Assembly: GCA_021596325.1 (NCBI GenBank)
Contig: JAKGDA010000015.1
Location: 124,001 to 188,000 of the forward strand
Direction: 5' to 3'
DNA from: Parafenestella ontariensis
Lineage: Eukaryota > Ascomycota > Dothideomycetes > Pleosporales > Cucurbitariaceae
DNA length: 64,000 nucleotides
Shown here: piece by piece, positions 46,186-55,620 of the stretch
How positions within the stretch are numbered: position 1 is the first letter of the stretch
How the letters are laid out: each line of letters begins with the position of its first letter
Position numbers and translations under genes: made by a program
Notes under the pieces: model-generated
What the model was told of the DNA's origin: nothing
The model's input: the letters and a program-made list of their open reading frames with translations, nothing else
The model's database searches: none

Positions 46186-48367
46186 GGTGAAGTGGTACCA
46201 GTCTTGACCTTTTTTTTTTTTTGGGATGGTATTGTAGACGACTTTAGTGAGTCGAAAGAGGCCGTGAGGGCCTTGTTTGCTTCGAGATTCAAGTCGGCTT
46301 GGCTCCGATTTCAAGGTTTGGTGATCGCCCAGCCGTATGTCGTATGCGGCTGATGATATCTGCTGCTTTTGGCAGGGTGTTGTCGATAACGGGAACGTTG
46401 TTGTTCAGGTAATATATTGAATGATTTAGACTTAGACTCTTTGATATAAAACTACTGCAACTATATTAAGAAGCAGTTACTAAAAGTGCAGGCACAAGAC
46501 CATATATATGCCCCATCATCATAAGCCGTACACCGGTCTCCTTACATCGACTCAAACTCTCAAGTGCACATGGCTTGTGCTCAGCCTCGTCGATGCACCA
46601 CGAGCTCGGCGAACGATAATGCTCACCAATCAGTCACCCATCTCACTGTAGTCGGGCCGCCAAGGCACTCTTGCCATGCACGATGGAAGGATGAGAGCGG
46701 CGAAAACACGAGGGGTAGCGTGTGGGAAAGGGCTGATGATGTCAGGGTCTTGGCGGAGGGGCAGACCGGTGGGCGTTCTTGGAAGGTTGCTGATGGTAAG
46801 GGTTCCTGGCGGTAGTGCAGGCTGAGGGGTGTGGGGGGAGGAACTGTTGTTGGTGGATAAGAGATTGGGGGTTGCCGATCGTTCCGTATGTTTTGATGGT
46901 GGAGATGAAGTTGGGGGCTAGTTGCATTTGATGGCTTTTTGATCTGTCTGTCGCAGCACTCCACGAGCCTTTTGTTATTGTTATCTTCACCGCATGTTCT
47001 TCAGCCTTGATTACATTGCCCTTTGCCCTTACGTATTTACGTATGGTAGATGTTGAAGCGGGGAAGAATAACGCTTGGGCGTCTTTACTGCTGTACCTAT
47101 GGTATAAAGCGTTATTAAAGTTACACGACTATGATAACCATTCCTTTCCCACCCGACAAACAGGATATCCTTAACTCTATTCTATGTCGAAGAACTTTTC
47201 TCTCCAAGGGCAGGCTTCACTCGATTGTACCTAAACGCTCATTGACTGTCATTCGTGGAAGAGCGTCGTGGACATGGTCGCACTACATCCCAAACAGTCA
47301 ATGAGAATGTTTACCAAAACCCGGCAATGACCTCACGCAAACGCCATTTGCAAGCTTGTATCGCGGTTAACGTGGTAGTCGAGCTCATCCATGTGTGCGA
47401 CTCCCAACGATTGCGTACATTCAAAGCTTCTGCGAGCAGGACTCGTCATCGGCCCTGACACTTTTCCTTCTGCGCCAAAGCTCCTGAACCAGCACGAGTC
47501 TGTACACAGATCCTGTACAGAAATCAAGTATATACAAGGACATGACATCTAAGCTCTCGCCGAATAAGGGACTCAGGGTAAGTGCAAGTCTATCACGCGT
47601 CTTGCCAGAAGATGTGTTCAAGTGCGTTGTGGTGGTCTGCGCTTCGGTACAGTAATCAAAGCTACCCAGCGGCCTTGTCTGGCGATCATGACTTTTAGTC
47701 CACCACTGATGACTAATTAAATACGAAGGCTTTGGTGCCATGTTCGCAGAGTACAAAGTGTAATTTTTTGGCACAAATTCGATTCGCGAATACAGGGTGT
47801 TCGCACGTCAAGTTGCACTCCTGCTTTAATTCCTCCAGTAGGAGATCCTCGATAGTCTAAAATCAGGATTTTAATTTGTTCTTAGAAGACCGGGGAGTAA
47901 CTCAGTGCGATATGACCCTGTACAATCGTCTAGAGCGGTTGTGCATAGCCACAGTTGGGAACCACCGCCACAGTAGTGGCACAGTTTAAGTATTGCTGCC
48001 TACCAGCACCGGTTGCACATGGCAAGTTCATCCCTGCTAATGAGAACAGAACCACTCATAGTGCCAAATCACAAACATTGGCAGCAAAGCTCTTCGACTT
48101 TCTCATGGCGCCATTCGTCATTTTATTCCAGGTCTGCCCCACCAAGCGCGGGGCTGTGTTCGCTGACTCTGCGCCTCACGCGCTCAGCCATCGTGAATCG
48201 CCCGGGTGTACCAACCTCTTTAAAATCTTCTTGCAAGGCGACCGTTCTTCTTCTCACATTCCTCTATAATAGCTACCTGAAACAAGCGCACGCCAAAGGA
48301 ACCTCACCCCGAGCTGTTAGCAACATCACTATATCCTAGTCCGTTACCAGGAACCGACATACCCTCC
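46186..48367. other. 2.2-kb divergent region
   Basis: Between the Gln/Pro-rich gene and the annexin. Apart from the poly-A tract at 46210-46222 (minus strand) there are only small ORFs. No recognised RNA or element. Confidence 0.4.
46210..46222 (-). promoter_or_regulatory. A13 tract 25 bp upstream of a start codon
   Basis: Thirteen consecutive T on the plus strand, so A13 in the 5' leader or core promoter of the Gln/Pro-rich gene. Such tracts can exclude nucleosomes or bind poly(A)-binding protein in leaders. Simple slippage is an equal explanation. Confidence 0.4.
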
Positions 48368-50037
48368 ATGTCGCACAATTACAACCAACCAGGCGGCTAT
48401 CAGCAACCTCCATACCCGGGCCGTAAGTCGTTAGCTCTTTACTTCACAGCCCGATGATCATGCATCCTTGTTCAGTCGTCGCCTGTTCAGTAGTCGCTTG
48501 GCAGCTGAAGCTGAACGTCTACTAATACCTTCCAGAAGCCCCGCCCCAAGGATACGGACAACAACCCCCACAGCAGGGCTACCATCAACAACCAATGCAG
48601 AATCAACAGTATCCTCCCCAGCAGGGTGGCTATCCGCCACAGCAAGGTTGGGGCCAGCAGCCTTCGCCAGGAGGACAGTACGGTGCGCCCCCTCCAAATC
48701 AGTATGGAGCTCCACCTCCAGGGCAGTATGGATCGCCTGCTCCCCAGCAAGGTTACGGCGCACCTCCTCCTGGGCAGTATCATCAACCGCCTCCAGGGCA
48801 GCATGGTGCACCTCCTCCAGGACAGTATGGATCGCCTGCTCCCCAGCAAGGTTACGGCGCACCTCCTCCCGGCCAATATGGAGCTCCACCTCCGCAAGGG
48901 CAGTACGGTGCGCCTCCGCCAGGACAGTACGGTGCGCCTCCGCCAGGGCAGTACGGCGCACCTCCACCACAAGGACAGTATGGTGCGCCCCCGCCACAAG
49001 GACAATACGGTGCGCCTCCACAGGGTCAGTATAATGCACCACCTCAACAAGGTGGATACGGAGGCCCGCCGACACAGCCATCGCCCGGCTATGGTCCCCA
49101 GCAGACAGCCCAGATCGACGTGGCTAGGGATGTTGAGGCTCTCCACAAAGCTATGAAGGGTTTTGGTACAGATGAGAAAGCCCTCATCAATACGCTGGCA
49201 AAGAAAGATCCCATACAGATAAACACCATTCGCACGCAGTATGATCAACGGCTAATGAAGAGCCTGGTTAATGATCTCGAGAAGGAGACCAGTGGATACT
49301 TCGAAAAAGGCTTGGTCCAGATCGCTCGAGGACCTCTGGATTCTGATTGCTACAACTTGTTCGAAGCAATGAAGGGTTTGGGTACGAAGGAGGTTATTCT
49401 GGACGATATCTTGATTGGCCGAAGCAATGCCGACATCAACGCAATCGCGTTCAGGTACCACCAACTATTCAAGAAGAGACTCGAAGACGACCTTCGAGGT
49501 GATCTCAGCGCTGGCACTGAGCAGATGTACATGATGATCGTTGCCGCTAGGCGCAACGAAGACTCGCACCCGGTCATTCCTCAGGAAACCGAGCAAGCTG
49601 TCACTGAGCTCCAGAGCGCTCTGGGTGGATTTGTTGGCAAGAATACCGCGCAAGTCTGCCAGCTCCTCACCAGCAAGAACGACGCGCAGCTCCGCGCAAT
49701 CGCTCAGTCCTACGAGCAGCGCTTCCGCAAGTCTCTCGACAGTGTCCTCAAGTCTAGCTTTTCAGGACATATGGAAGACGCACTGCGCCTGCTTGTCCAA
49801 CGCGGCAAGAACCGCGCCGAGGCCGAGGCTGTCCGTTTGGAAGAGGCAATGGCCGGTATGGGCACCAAGGACGAGCTGCTTGTACAGCGTGTCGTTCGCT
49901 GCCACTGGGACCGCAACTTCATGAACGCTGTCAGCGCTGAATTCAAGCGGGTGGTCAAGAAGGATCTCATCAAGAGGATAGAAGGAGAGACTCGGGGCGA
50001 CTACGAGAAGCTCATGGTTGCTTGCGTGAAGCCTTAA
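48368..50037 (+). CDS. Annexin with QYGAPPP-repeat N terminus
   Basis: Two exons, join(48368..48422,48536..50037), 518 aa. The N-terminal half (about 1-195) is Gly/Tyr/Pro/Gln-rich with repeated QYGAPPP and QYGSPAP units. The core holds four annexin repeats. Repeat 1 begins DVEALHKAMKGFGTDEKALI, repeat 2 CYNLFEAMKGLGTKEVILDD, and repeat 4 VRLEEAMAGMGTKDELLVQR. These three keep the G-x-G-T calcium loop. Repeat 3 (LQSALGGFVGKNTAQVCQLL) lacks it. Annexins bind acidic phospholipids in a calcium-dependent way. Fungal members have roles in membrane traffic that are poorly known. A long GYPQ tail like that of animal annexin A7/A11 may drive condensation. Confidence 0.93.
48676..49044 (+). repeat. 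In-frame tandem repeat encoding QYGAPPP units
   Basis: Degenerate 21-30-bp units (CAGTAYGGTGCGCCTCCx). Within it, 47 bp starting at 48724 recur identically starting at 48823, an offset of 99 bp (33 codons), which shows a recent in-frame duplication. Confidence 0.8.
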
Positions 50038-50330
50038 ACGGTTAATGGACAGATCTGTACGGCTACGGCGGGTTTTCGGCTTTATGATATTACGCTTGTT
50101 TCATGTTCCATACTGCGATACCCTGGATATTCTCGGCGGCTCGGGAACCCATGGGTCTTTATAGGCAGGATCAGAAGGGTGGTTGTTCAACGTATCGTTT
50201 TGATAGATTAGTGTTTCGTAAATCATACGTTCATAATCCTGTTACAAAGTCACCCCTTTCTCATTAGAAAACTTCCTCAGTGTCTTGATCGTTCGCCTCA
50301 CACTACCCACCAAACTATCATCTCCCACAA
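50038..50330. other. Convergent spacer
   Basis: 293 bp after the annexin stop with a TTTATAGG-type AT segment. Presumed 3' UTR. Confidence 0.4.
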
Positions 50331-50546
50331 CTACCGCCAGTCCTCATATCTTCCTCGCTCACGCTTCCCTCGCCCTCCTCGCCGCCGTCTAGCTTCATCC
50401 GCAGCTCGATACATTTCCCACGTCCAATGACAAATTGTGCAAGCAATCCCTGACCCAGCGACGAGCGGCACACCGGTTTTGATCCCGCAGGGGCAGATGT
50501 AGAGTCCCCGTTTCCTCTGATGAGACATTGCGTCGTTCCGTGGCAT
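50331..50546 (-). CDS. Small Cys-pair protein (candidate)
   Basis: 71 aa from ATG 50546, or 65 aa from the inner ATG at MSHQRKRG. It contains YICPCGIKTGVPLVAGSGIA then CTICHWTWEM, that is C-x-C and C-x2-C separated by 16 residues, which could bind one zinc. The C terminus is Arg-rich (RRRRGGRGKRERGRYEDWR). An overlapping longer frame (50318-50650) lacks this structure. I do not recognise a family. The regular spacing of Cys and the clean start are the only support. Confidence 0.4.
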   Translation of the reverse strand: MPRNDAMSHQRKRGLYICPCGIKTGVPLVAGSGIACTICHWTWEMYRAADEARRRRGGRGKRERGRYEDWR

Positions 50547-50881
50547 GAGATGTTTTGGGATATACGTGGTAAGTTCTGGAGGAGAGACTTTTGAGGCTTT
50601 TGTGGTGGAAAGGTAGAAATCTTTGATTGCGAAAAGTTGATTTGGTCCACCTGGAACGGAGTATGTAACTTTAAGCTGGGGGTTTGATAAGATATGTTGT
50701 TAGTTGCGTTGTCCCTTCGTTTGTACAGGACAGCGCTGGCTATGCATGGCAGACAACAACGATGCTGATTGATAAGACTAGAGCTTGGTTGGTATCGCCA
50801 ACTCTGGAGTAAGGTTGCTTTTGAGTCCCAATACTCATCTAGGATCGTTTCTCATTGCTCCAGGAAGATCAGCATTGATAC
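50547..50881. other. Intergenic spacer
   Basis: 335 bp between two minus-strand genes, with no recognisable feature. Confidence 0.4.
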
Positions 50882-52252
50882 TCATTGGTAGTACGCTGGC
50901 GGGTCCTCTGCTTCAGGTCTGCTAACACCTCTTGACTGCATCATCTCCTCTAAGACAAACCTCTCGTCTGACACACGCGGCGGCGGTGGGTCTTCGGGCG
51001 GCCCAAGATGTCCTCCCGGCCTCGTCATCGGCTCAATCGCAACATCCTTCATCTCAACCTCATGCTCCGACTCTTTGCCCGCACAGTCCAATAAAAGGTC
51101 GTACCGTACATCATAATTAATTGCAAGACCGTAGGTCTTGAAAGTTGGTGGCACTATGTTGTTGATTTCGAAACCATCCAGTGTTGTATTGTCGGTGATT
51201 TCCAATCCGGGCTTGCTGTACCGCTGATTGAAAAGGTCAAACTTCTCAATGCTGTCTTTTCGGAGCTCTCCGTTCGATGCAAAGGACGCTGGAATGCGGT
51301 AGTTGATATGGGCGATGGCTTGGGCGCGGATGCCGCGGAGAAAGACAGGGGCTGGTCGAGCGTTACCGTCACTGAGCGTTGACTGCAGTGATATCTTGAG
51401 TGTGCTTGTGGACCCGACTCGATACTGCGAAGGTGCACTAAGAACTAGTAGTGATGTTGAAGAGACTTCTTCTGTCTTATCCCCCCCTCGTAGCCCACTT
51501 TTGATCCGCTTCAAAGGGCCTCGCCGCTCATGCGATGGTTCTGGCGTGGACGGCCTTGATTTTCGCTCGAAGCGTATCGGTGGCGCTGAAAGCAGCGGAA
51601 TTGATACTGGAAGACTCTGTTCAGGTACTGAAGGACTGAAGCGTAGTTGTTGGATGACCACAGGGTTCAACGTGAACGATGTCTGTTCAGTGTAGAACTC
51701 AGCTTCGAGGAAGTATTCGCTTCGCACTGTGCTCTCATTCCACCACAAGGACGGCGGAAGCGGATGTGCGCGTTGGTGCTCAAATGCTTCATCTGGTTTG
51801 AATGGCGCACCATTCTGTATTCTGGGATCTTGTTCCACGGTTTCCGGGAATCGAAATTCGAAAGGGTACTCTACTCTCCCTGGAGGACAGGTTGCACTGG
51901 GCACCCCTATCCGGAAGAGCGTCTTTTCATGGCAAAAGAGGTCGGTCTCTGCGGTATGCTCTTTTGTTGGGTTACGTTCGTTGAACATGCGACAAGTTGT
52001 TCGGCCAATGAACTTGATCTTGACGCGTTTTATCTGAATCCTTCCTTTGCAATGGACGACGCCCTTCACAAGATCATTGTTCGTATGGATGCTGCGACGG
52101 CTGGATTTAGTGAAAGCGATAGAGATTGGCCCTTCCGGTGTGTTCTCACGATCGGGGTAATGATCGCTATAGAGTTGCGGTTGGGCCACATAACTGTATA
52201 GATGACGAAGCGGGGGTCGAGGTAATTGTCGGCTTGCTACGGCAGCTGCCAT
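50882..52252 (-). CDS. Alpha-arrestin-like ubiquitin ligase adaptor
   Basis: 456 aa, single exon, ATG at 52252. The arrestin N domain is seen in ISIAFTKSSRRSIHTNNDLV, KGVVHCKGRIQIKRVKIKFI and CPPGRVEYPFEFRFPETV. The arrestin C domain is seen in SAPSQYRVGSTSTLKISLQS, FLRGIRAQAIAHINYRIPAS and FKTYGLAINYDVRYDLLL. The C terminus ends EAEDPPAYYQ, a PPxY motif placed at the very end, suited to binding the WW domains of a Rsp5/HulA-type Nedd4 ligase. Alpha-arrestins recruit that ligase to plasma-membrane transporters and receptors for endocytosis. The insert at about 220-265 is Ser/Arg/Pro-rich and likely disordered. The MFS sugar transporter in this window is the kind of cargo, without evidence of a direct link. 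Confidence 0.82.
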   Translation of the reverse strand: MAAAVASRQLPRPPLRHLYSYVAQPQLYSDHYPDRENTPEGPISIAFTKSSRRSIHTNNDLVKGVVHCKGRIQIKRVKIKFIGRTTCRMFNERNPTKEHTAETDLFCHEKTLFRIGVPSATCPPGRVEYPFEFRFPETVEQDPRIQNGAPFKPDEAFEHQRAHPLPPSLWWNESTVRSEYFLEAEFYTEQTSFTLNPVVIQQLRFSPSVPEQSLPVSIPLLSAPPIRFERKSRPSTPEPSHERRGPLKRIKSGLRGGDKTEEVSSTSLLVLSAPSQYRVGSTSTLKISLQSTLSDGNARPAPVFLRGIRAQAIAHINYRIPASFASNGELRKDSIEKFDLFNQRYSKPGLEITDNTTLDGFEINNIVPPTFKTYGLAINYDVRYDLLLDCAGKESEHEVEMKDVAIEPMTRPGGHLGPPEDPPPPRVSDERFVLEEMMQSRGVSRPEAEDPPAYYQ

Positions 52253-53160
52253 ATAGAGGATTCCAAGGACTTAGAAGAAGATCTATAGAGTGCAATAATT
52301 ACGATAGAACAATGGTTGTGGAGCATTGGAAGCTATGTGGAAACGCCGGATGATATGCAGGTCTTGCGTGGCGGCCTTCTCGAAGCAGAGAAGGCTAGGA
52401 AACAACGCGCGCGGATACCCCGCTTCTGCATCACCTGTCTGAGTTCGCTGGCGGATGCCAGACTGCTTACTTCGCAGAGCGCTCGGGCTTGCTATCTTAG
52501 TTACAAGATAGCGGCGAGGCCGCCGGTCAGCAGATGATTGCGGATGAAATGCTGGTCTTCAGTATGAGGATCTCGGACTGGCTAGGAGTGGAAGTTCATC
52601 GCGAGCACCGCGAGAGGGCATGTGGGCTATGGTTATGGTTCATCGACATGCCATATAATCGTCAGAGCAACGGCGAAGATGCTGATGCAGCGAAGGCGGC
52701 AGATAGAGAGGGCGGAGGGAGGCTGAAAGTTCTCGGTAGGCGGGGCGGGTGAGCAACGTTAGGTCGGATTTGGCAAGCGTCATGTAAAATCCCTTATCTC
52801 CATTTTTGTAGTACAACCCACAAATGTTATTATTTGAAGGCGGCAGTAGTCGGAGATAGTTGTTTGAGCGGTAGAATGATGTGGGTATTAGAGGAAGCAG
52901 AGACTTCGTTGCGTGGCCCATTGATATGACGCACAGCAACTTGTCCCGAGTAGTAAGTGAGAGCAAGCGGGGACACTCGCGATCAATAGTAAACTGAAGT
53001 TGCCGCATTGGAAGGGAAAGGCCTAATGAGGTAAGTTTTGACAAGTTCGACATTAATCCCAAGTTCGTTTGTCCTCTCCTGTCGGCGACCGGTTCTTTCG
53101 CGACCTTACCTAGGCTTCTTTCTATTAAGGAGATGATAAGAAGATTTGGCAGAATGTTTC

Positions 53161-53448
53161 TTATGCGGGCTGTGCAAGACGGGCGTTGTGAGTGATCCTT
53201 GTCCACATCTGAGTAGCGACTTCAACGAATTGATATCTACGAGCTGCAATGCGTAGTATTAATCCCAGATGACCTTCGTGGTGGGGAACGTATACGATAT
53301 GTAGACATTCTGTGATTAGCCGAGGTCGTTCCACCAACGATCCCACTTTCCCCACATCAAAGCTCACTTTTGGCAAGCTGACTGAATGGAAAGAAGAAAG
53401 ATCACCTTCGTGATATCCTAACTCCGGTATCTGTTCTTCTCTCAGCAT
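53161..53448 (-). CDS. Weak candidate small ORF
   Basis: 95 aa from an ATG at 53448. The composition is balanced and it contains LVERPRLITECLHIVYVPHH and LRIAARRYQFVEVATQMW, but I see no domain, no signal peptide and no homologue I can name. It could be one exon of a spliced gene or chance. It overlaps the upstream region of the lactamase-like gene on the other strand. Confidence 0.2.
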   Translation of the reverse strand: MLREEQIPELGYHEGDLSSFHSVSLPKVSFDVGKVGSLVERPRLITECLHIVYVPHHEGHLGLILRIAARRYQFVEVATQMWTRITHNARLAQPA

Positions 53449-53478
53449 TCAAATTGAACCAGAGCCTCGATCCTCTGG

Positions 53479-53485
53479 TATAAAT
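53479..53485 (+). promoter_or_regulatory. TATA box of lactamase-like gene
   Basis: TATAAAT lies 140 bp before ATG 53625 in CTGGTATAAATTTTG. Position and sequence fit a core promoter. Confidence 0.4.
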
Positions 53486-53624
53486 TTTGTCAAGATCCTT
53501 ATTACTTGTCGCTCACCATTGCGAATACCTACGATCTATTGCGAGCTCACGCGAGTTGAACTCCTTCTTCTTATCTATTATTTGTCTTGCCCTTCTGTCA
53601 TCGACTAATAAAACCATTATCACA

Positions 53625-54764
53625 ATGACTCCTCCGTCAGCGGACGTTCCGCCGTCATCAAACACCTGTGAGACCTATCTCATAGATACCACAACCGACC
53701 TGCTCTGCCGAAGTTCCTCGTTGGTCGAGCCGATAATTCCAGGCCACGAATTCCTCAACCTACCCACCTTTGCCTTTTACATATATAACCCCCGTCTAAA
53801 CAAGCGCATTCTCTTCGACATGGGCTCGCGAAAGGACTGGTGGAATCTGCCCCCAGTGGTGACTGGGGCGATTGAAGAAAAAGGTGTCCCAGGGATCCGG
53901 ATTGCTAAAGACATGAGTGAGATTCTCTCTGCTGGAGGAATTGATCCAAATACAGTTGATGCTGTAGTTTGGAGCCATTATCACTGGGATCATGTCGGCA
54001 ACATCCAGCTTTTCCCTCCGTCGACCGATATTGTGGTCGGAAGCGGATTTAAAGAGTCGTTCCTGCCAGGCTATCCTACCAATCCAACGTCACCATTCTA
54101 TGACGACGACTTCAAAGGGCGTACTATTCAAGAGATAGCTTTTGACGACCGGTCCTTGCGAATTGGTCAACTCCAGGCCTGTGATTACTTCGGTGACCAA
54201 AGCTTCTATATCCTCAACACACCTGGTCATACCGCTGGCCACATCTCTGGTCTGGTCAGGACCACAGCAGATACCTTTGTCTTTCTGGGCGGAGACATTA
54301 GCCACTTTCCGGGCATGTATCGGCCAACAAATCAAGTCCCGATGCCCGACATAATCCCCCTTGAAACTAAACTGGATCTTCGAATCTCACAGCCCTGCCC
54401 ATGCTCGTTGTTCACGGCATGCCATCCTCAGGGGCCTTCAAAGGCACAAACAACACCATACTACAATCCCTCGACTAGCGAAGAGTCGTGGTATGAGGAC
54501 ACGGCGGAGGCGAAGAGATCCATAGACAGCATGGCTGAGTTCGACGCAGACGAGAATGTCTTTGTGGCAATTTCTCATGACCCCTCGTTGCACGATGTAT
54601 GCAGATGGGAGCAATTCCCCGAGGCCACCATGAACGACTGGAAAGCCAAGCAGTGGAAGTTGCAATCTCATTGGAGTTTCTTGAGCGAATTGCCGATCAG
54701 CGGGAAACCCAGTCGCCCTAAGTTAGTGGAGGGACGATTCAGAGAGGGGAAGCGGGTGGATTAG
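53625..54764 (+). CDS. Metallo-beta-lactamase-fold hydrolase, AHL-lactonase-like
   Basis: 379 aa from ATG 53625 (CACAATGAC). The zinc motif H118-x-H120-x-D122-H123 appears in WSHYHWDHVGNIQLF. H202 is in LNTPGHTAGHISGL, and D224 in FLGGDISHFPG bridges the metals. A later His in AISHDPSLHDV can complete the site. The early motif FDMGSRKDWW and the overall order match AiiA/AttM-type lactonases rather than glyoxalase II. Such enzymes open lactone rings; the fungal members are widespread and mostly uncharacterised. The C-terminal part (KAKQWKLQSHWSFLSELPIS) is an extension seen in fungal relatives. No signal peptide, so intracellular. The frame continues upstream without an ATG to 53487. Confidence 0.85.
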   Translation: MTPPSADVPPSSNTCETYLIDTTTDLLCRSSSLVEPIIPGHEFLNLPTFAFYIYNPRLNKRILFDMGSRKDWWNLPPVVTGAIEEKGVPGIRIAKDMSEILSAGGIDPNTVDAVVWSHYHWDHVGNIQLFPPSTDIVVGSGFKESFLPGYPTNPTSPFYDDDFKGRTIQEIAFDDRSLRIGQLQACDYFGDQSFYILNTPGHTAGHISGLVRTTADTFVFLGGDISHFPGMYRPTNQVPMPDIIPLETKLDLRISQPCPCSLFTACHPQGPSKAQTTPYYNPSTSEESWYEDTAEAKRSIDSMAEFDADENVFVAISHDPSLHDVCRWEQFPEATMNDWKAKQWKLQSHWSFLSELPISGKPSRPKLVEGRFREGKRVD

Positions 54765-54915
54765 TTGTCTTGACACCTACCCGATATTAAACCAGATTAC
54801 ATTAACTTCCTATGCTCCAGGCATGCCACTTTCCCTATGCTGGACGAGACTGGCGTGTCCACTCTCTCGATTACTCATTAATAGCCATCCAGCAGCAGAA
54901 GACCACAATACCCCA
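54765..54915. other. Convergent spacer
   Basis: 151 bp between stop codons; nothing seen. Confidence 0.4.
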
Positions 54916-55620
54916 TCAGCACAACCCCATACAACCGTGAACCGCCCTCTCCTTCTCAACCACCTGCTCCACAAACGTATAGACCGCTAAGTGCATCTCT
55001 GTAACACCATCCCTATACTCCTCTCCTTCTTCCCCTCCTCCCTCCCTGAACCTCTCAAGTAACCTCATCCCAAACAGCATCGCGTGCGCAAGAGCCTCAG
55101 AATCCTGTTTCCTATCCTCACACGCGCAGAGCCACTCGTGTGTAGCTATGCTGTGCAGCTCCTCGAGTACCTGTTTCAGCGTATCTGGTGCGTATGCGGG
55201 CGTTGATGGCCAAGGTTGCCATGCTGGATCGTGGAGGTTGGCGATATACTCTCCAATCCTGTATTGTAGTGCTTGTAGAACCTCGCGGTACTGCGGCGGC
55301 GGCGGCGGTGGTGGTGGTGGTGGTAGTGGCGATGATGATGAGGAGGAGGGAGGAGGACGTAGTGCGGTATCGAAAACCTCTTGGACGACGGTAATTTGTA
55401 GGGGCTCCATTTTGGTGGGCTGGATATTCTTCGCGCTGTTCTGCAGTGGACCGGAGACAGGCGCGTACTTTTGCTCCTTTGTTTCTTCTGTGACGGGTGG
55501 TACAGAAGCAGGGCGCCGCCGTGCTGCAGGTATGCGAACTTCTTTCAAGAAACTTCCAGGCACCCTATTCTTAGGAGTAACAGGAAATGAAGCCAGAGTT
55601 GCTTGTCTTCGCGTTTGCAT
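54916..55620 (-). CDS. Unknown protein with polyproline tract
   Basis: 234 aa from ATG 55620 (MQTRRQATLASFPVTPKNRV). The N-terminal third is basic and disordered (RIPAARRRPASVPPVTEETK). A tract of serines then about ten consecutive prolines (PLPPPPPPPPPPQYREV) sits near 100-110 and is encoded by a GGC/GGT microsatellite on the opposite strand. The C-terminal half looks helical and folded: LQALQYRIGEYIANLHDPAW, then TLKQVLEELHSIATHEWLCA and MHLAVYTFVEQVVEKERAVH. No family is recognised. The proline tract could bind profilin or SH3/WW domains; that is only suggested by composition. Confidence 0.55.
   Translation of the reverse strand: MQTRRQATLASFPVTPKNRVPGSFLKEVRIPAARRRPASVPPVTEETKEQKYAPVSGPLQNSAKNIQPTKMEPLQITVVQEVFDTALRPPPSSSSSSPLPPPPPPPPPPQYREVLQALQYRIGEYIANLHDPAWQPWPSTPAYAPDTLKQVLEELHSIATHEWLCACEDRKQDSEALAHAMLFGMRLLERFREGGGEEGEEYRDGVTEMHLAVYTFVEQVVEKERAVHGCMGLC

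Larger units (their letters stand above)
52253..53624. other. Divergent region between arrestin and lactamase-like genes
   Basis: 1.37 kb. A weak minus-strand ORF at 53161-53448 (95 aa, MLREEQIPELGYHEGDLSSF at its start) is partly coding-like but has no domain. ORF 52640-53206 is not convincing. The right part is the promoter of the lactamase-like gene. Confidence 0.4.

Noticed and set aside
48487..49248. Long ORFs antisense and out-of-frame over the annexin repeat
   Set aside because: They are products of the repetitive PQG-coding DNA read in other frames and show the same periodicity without independent support.
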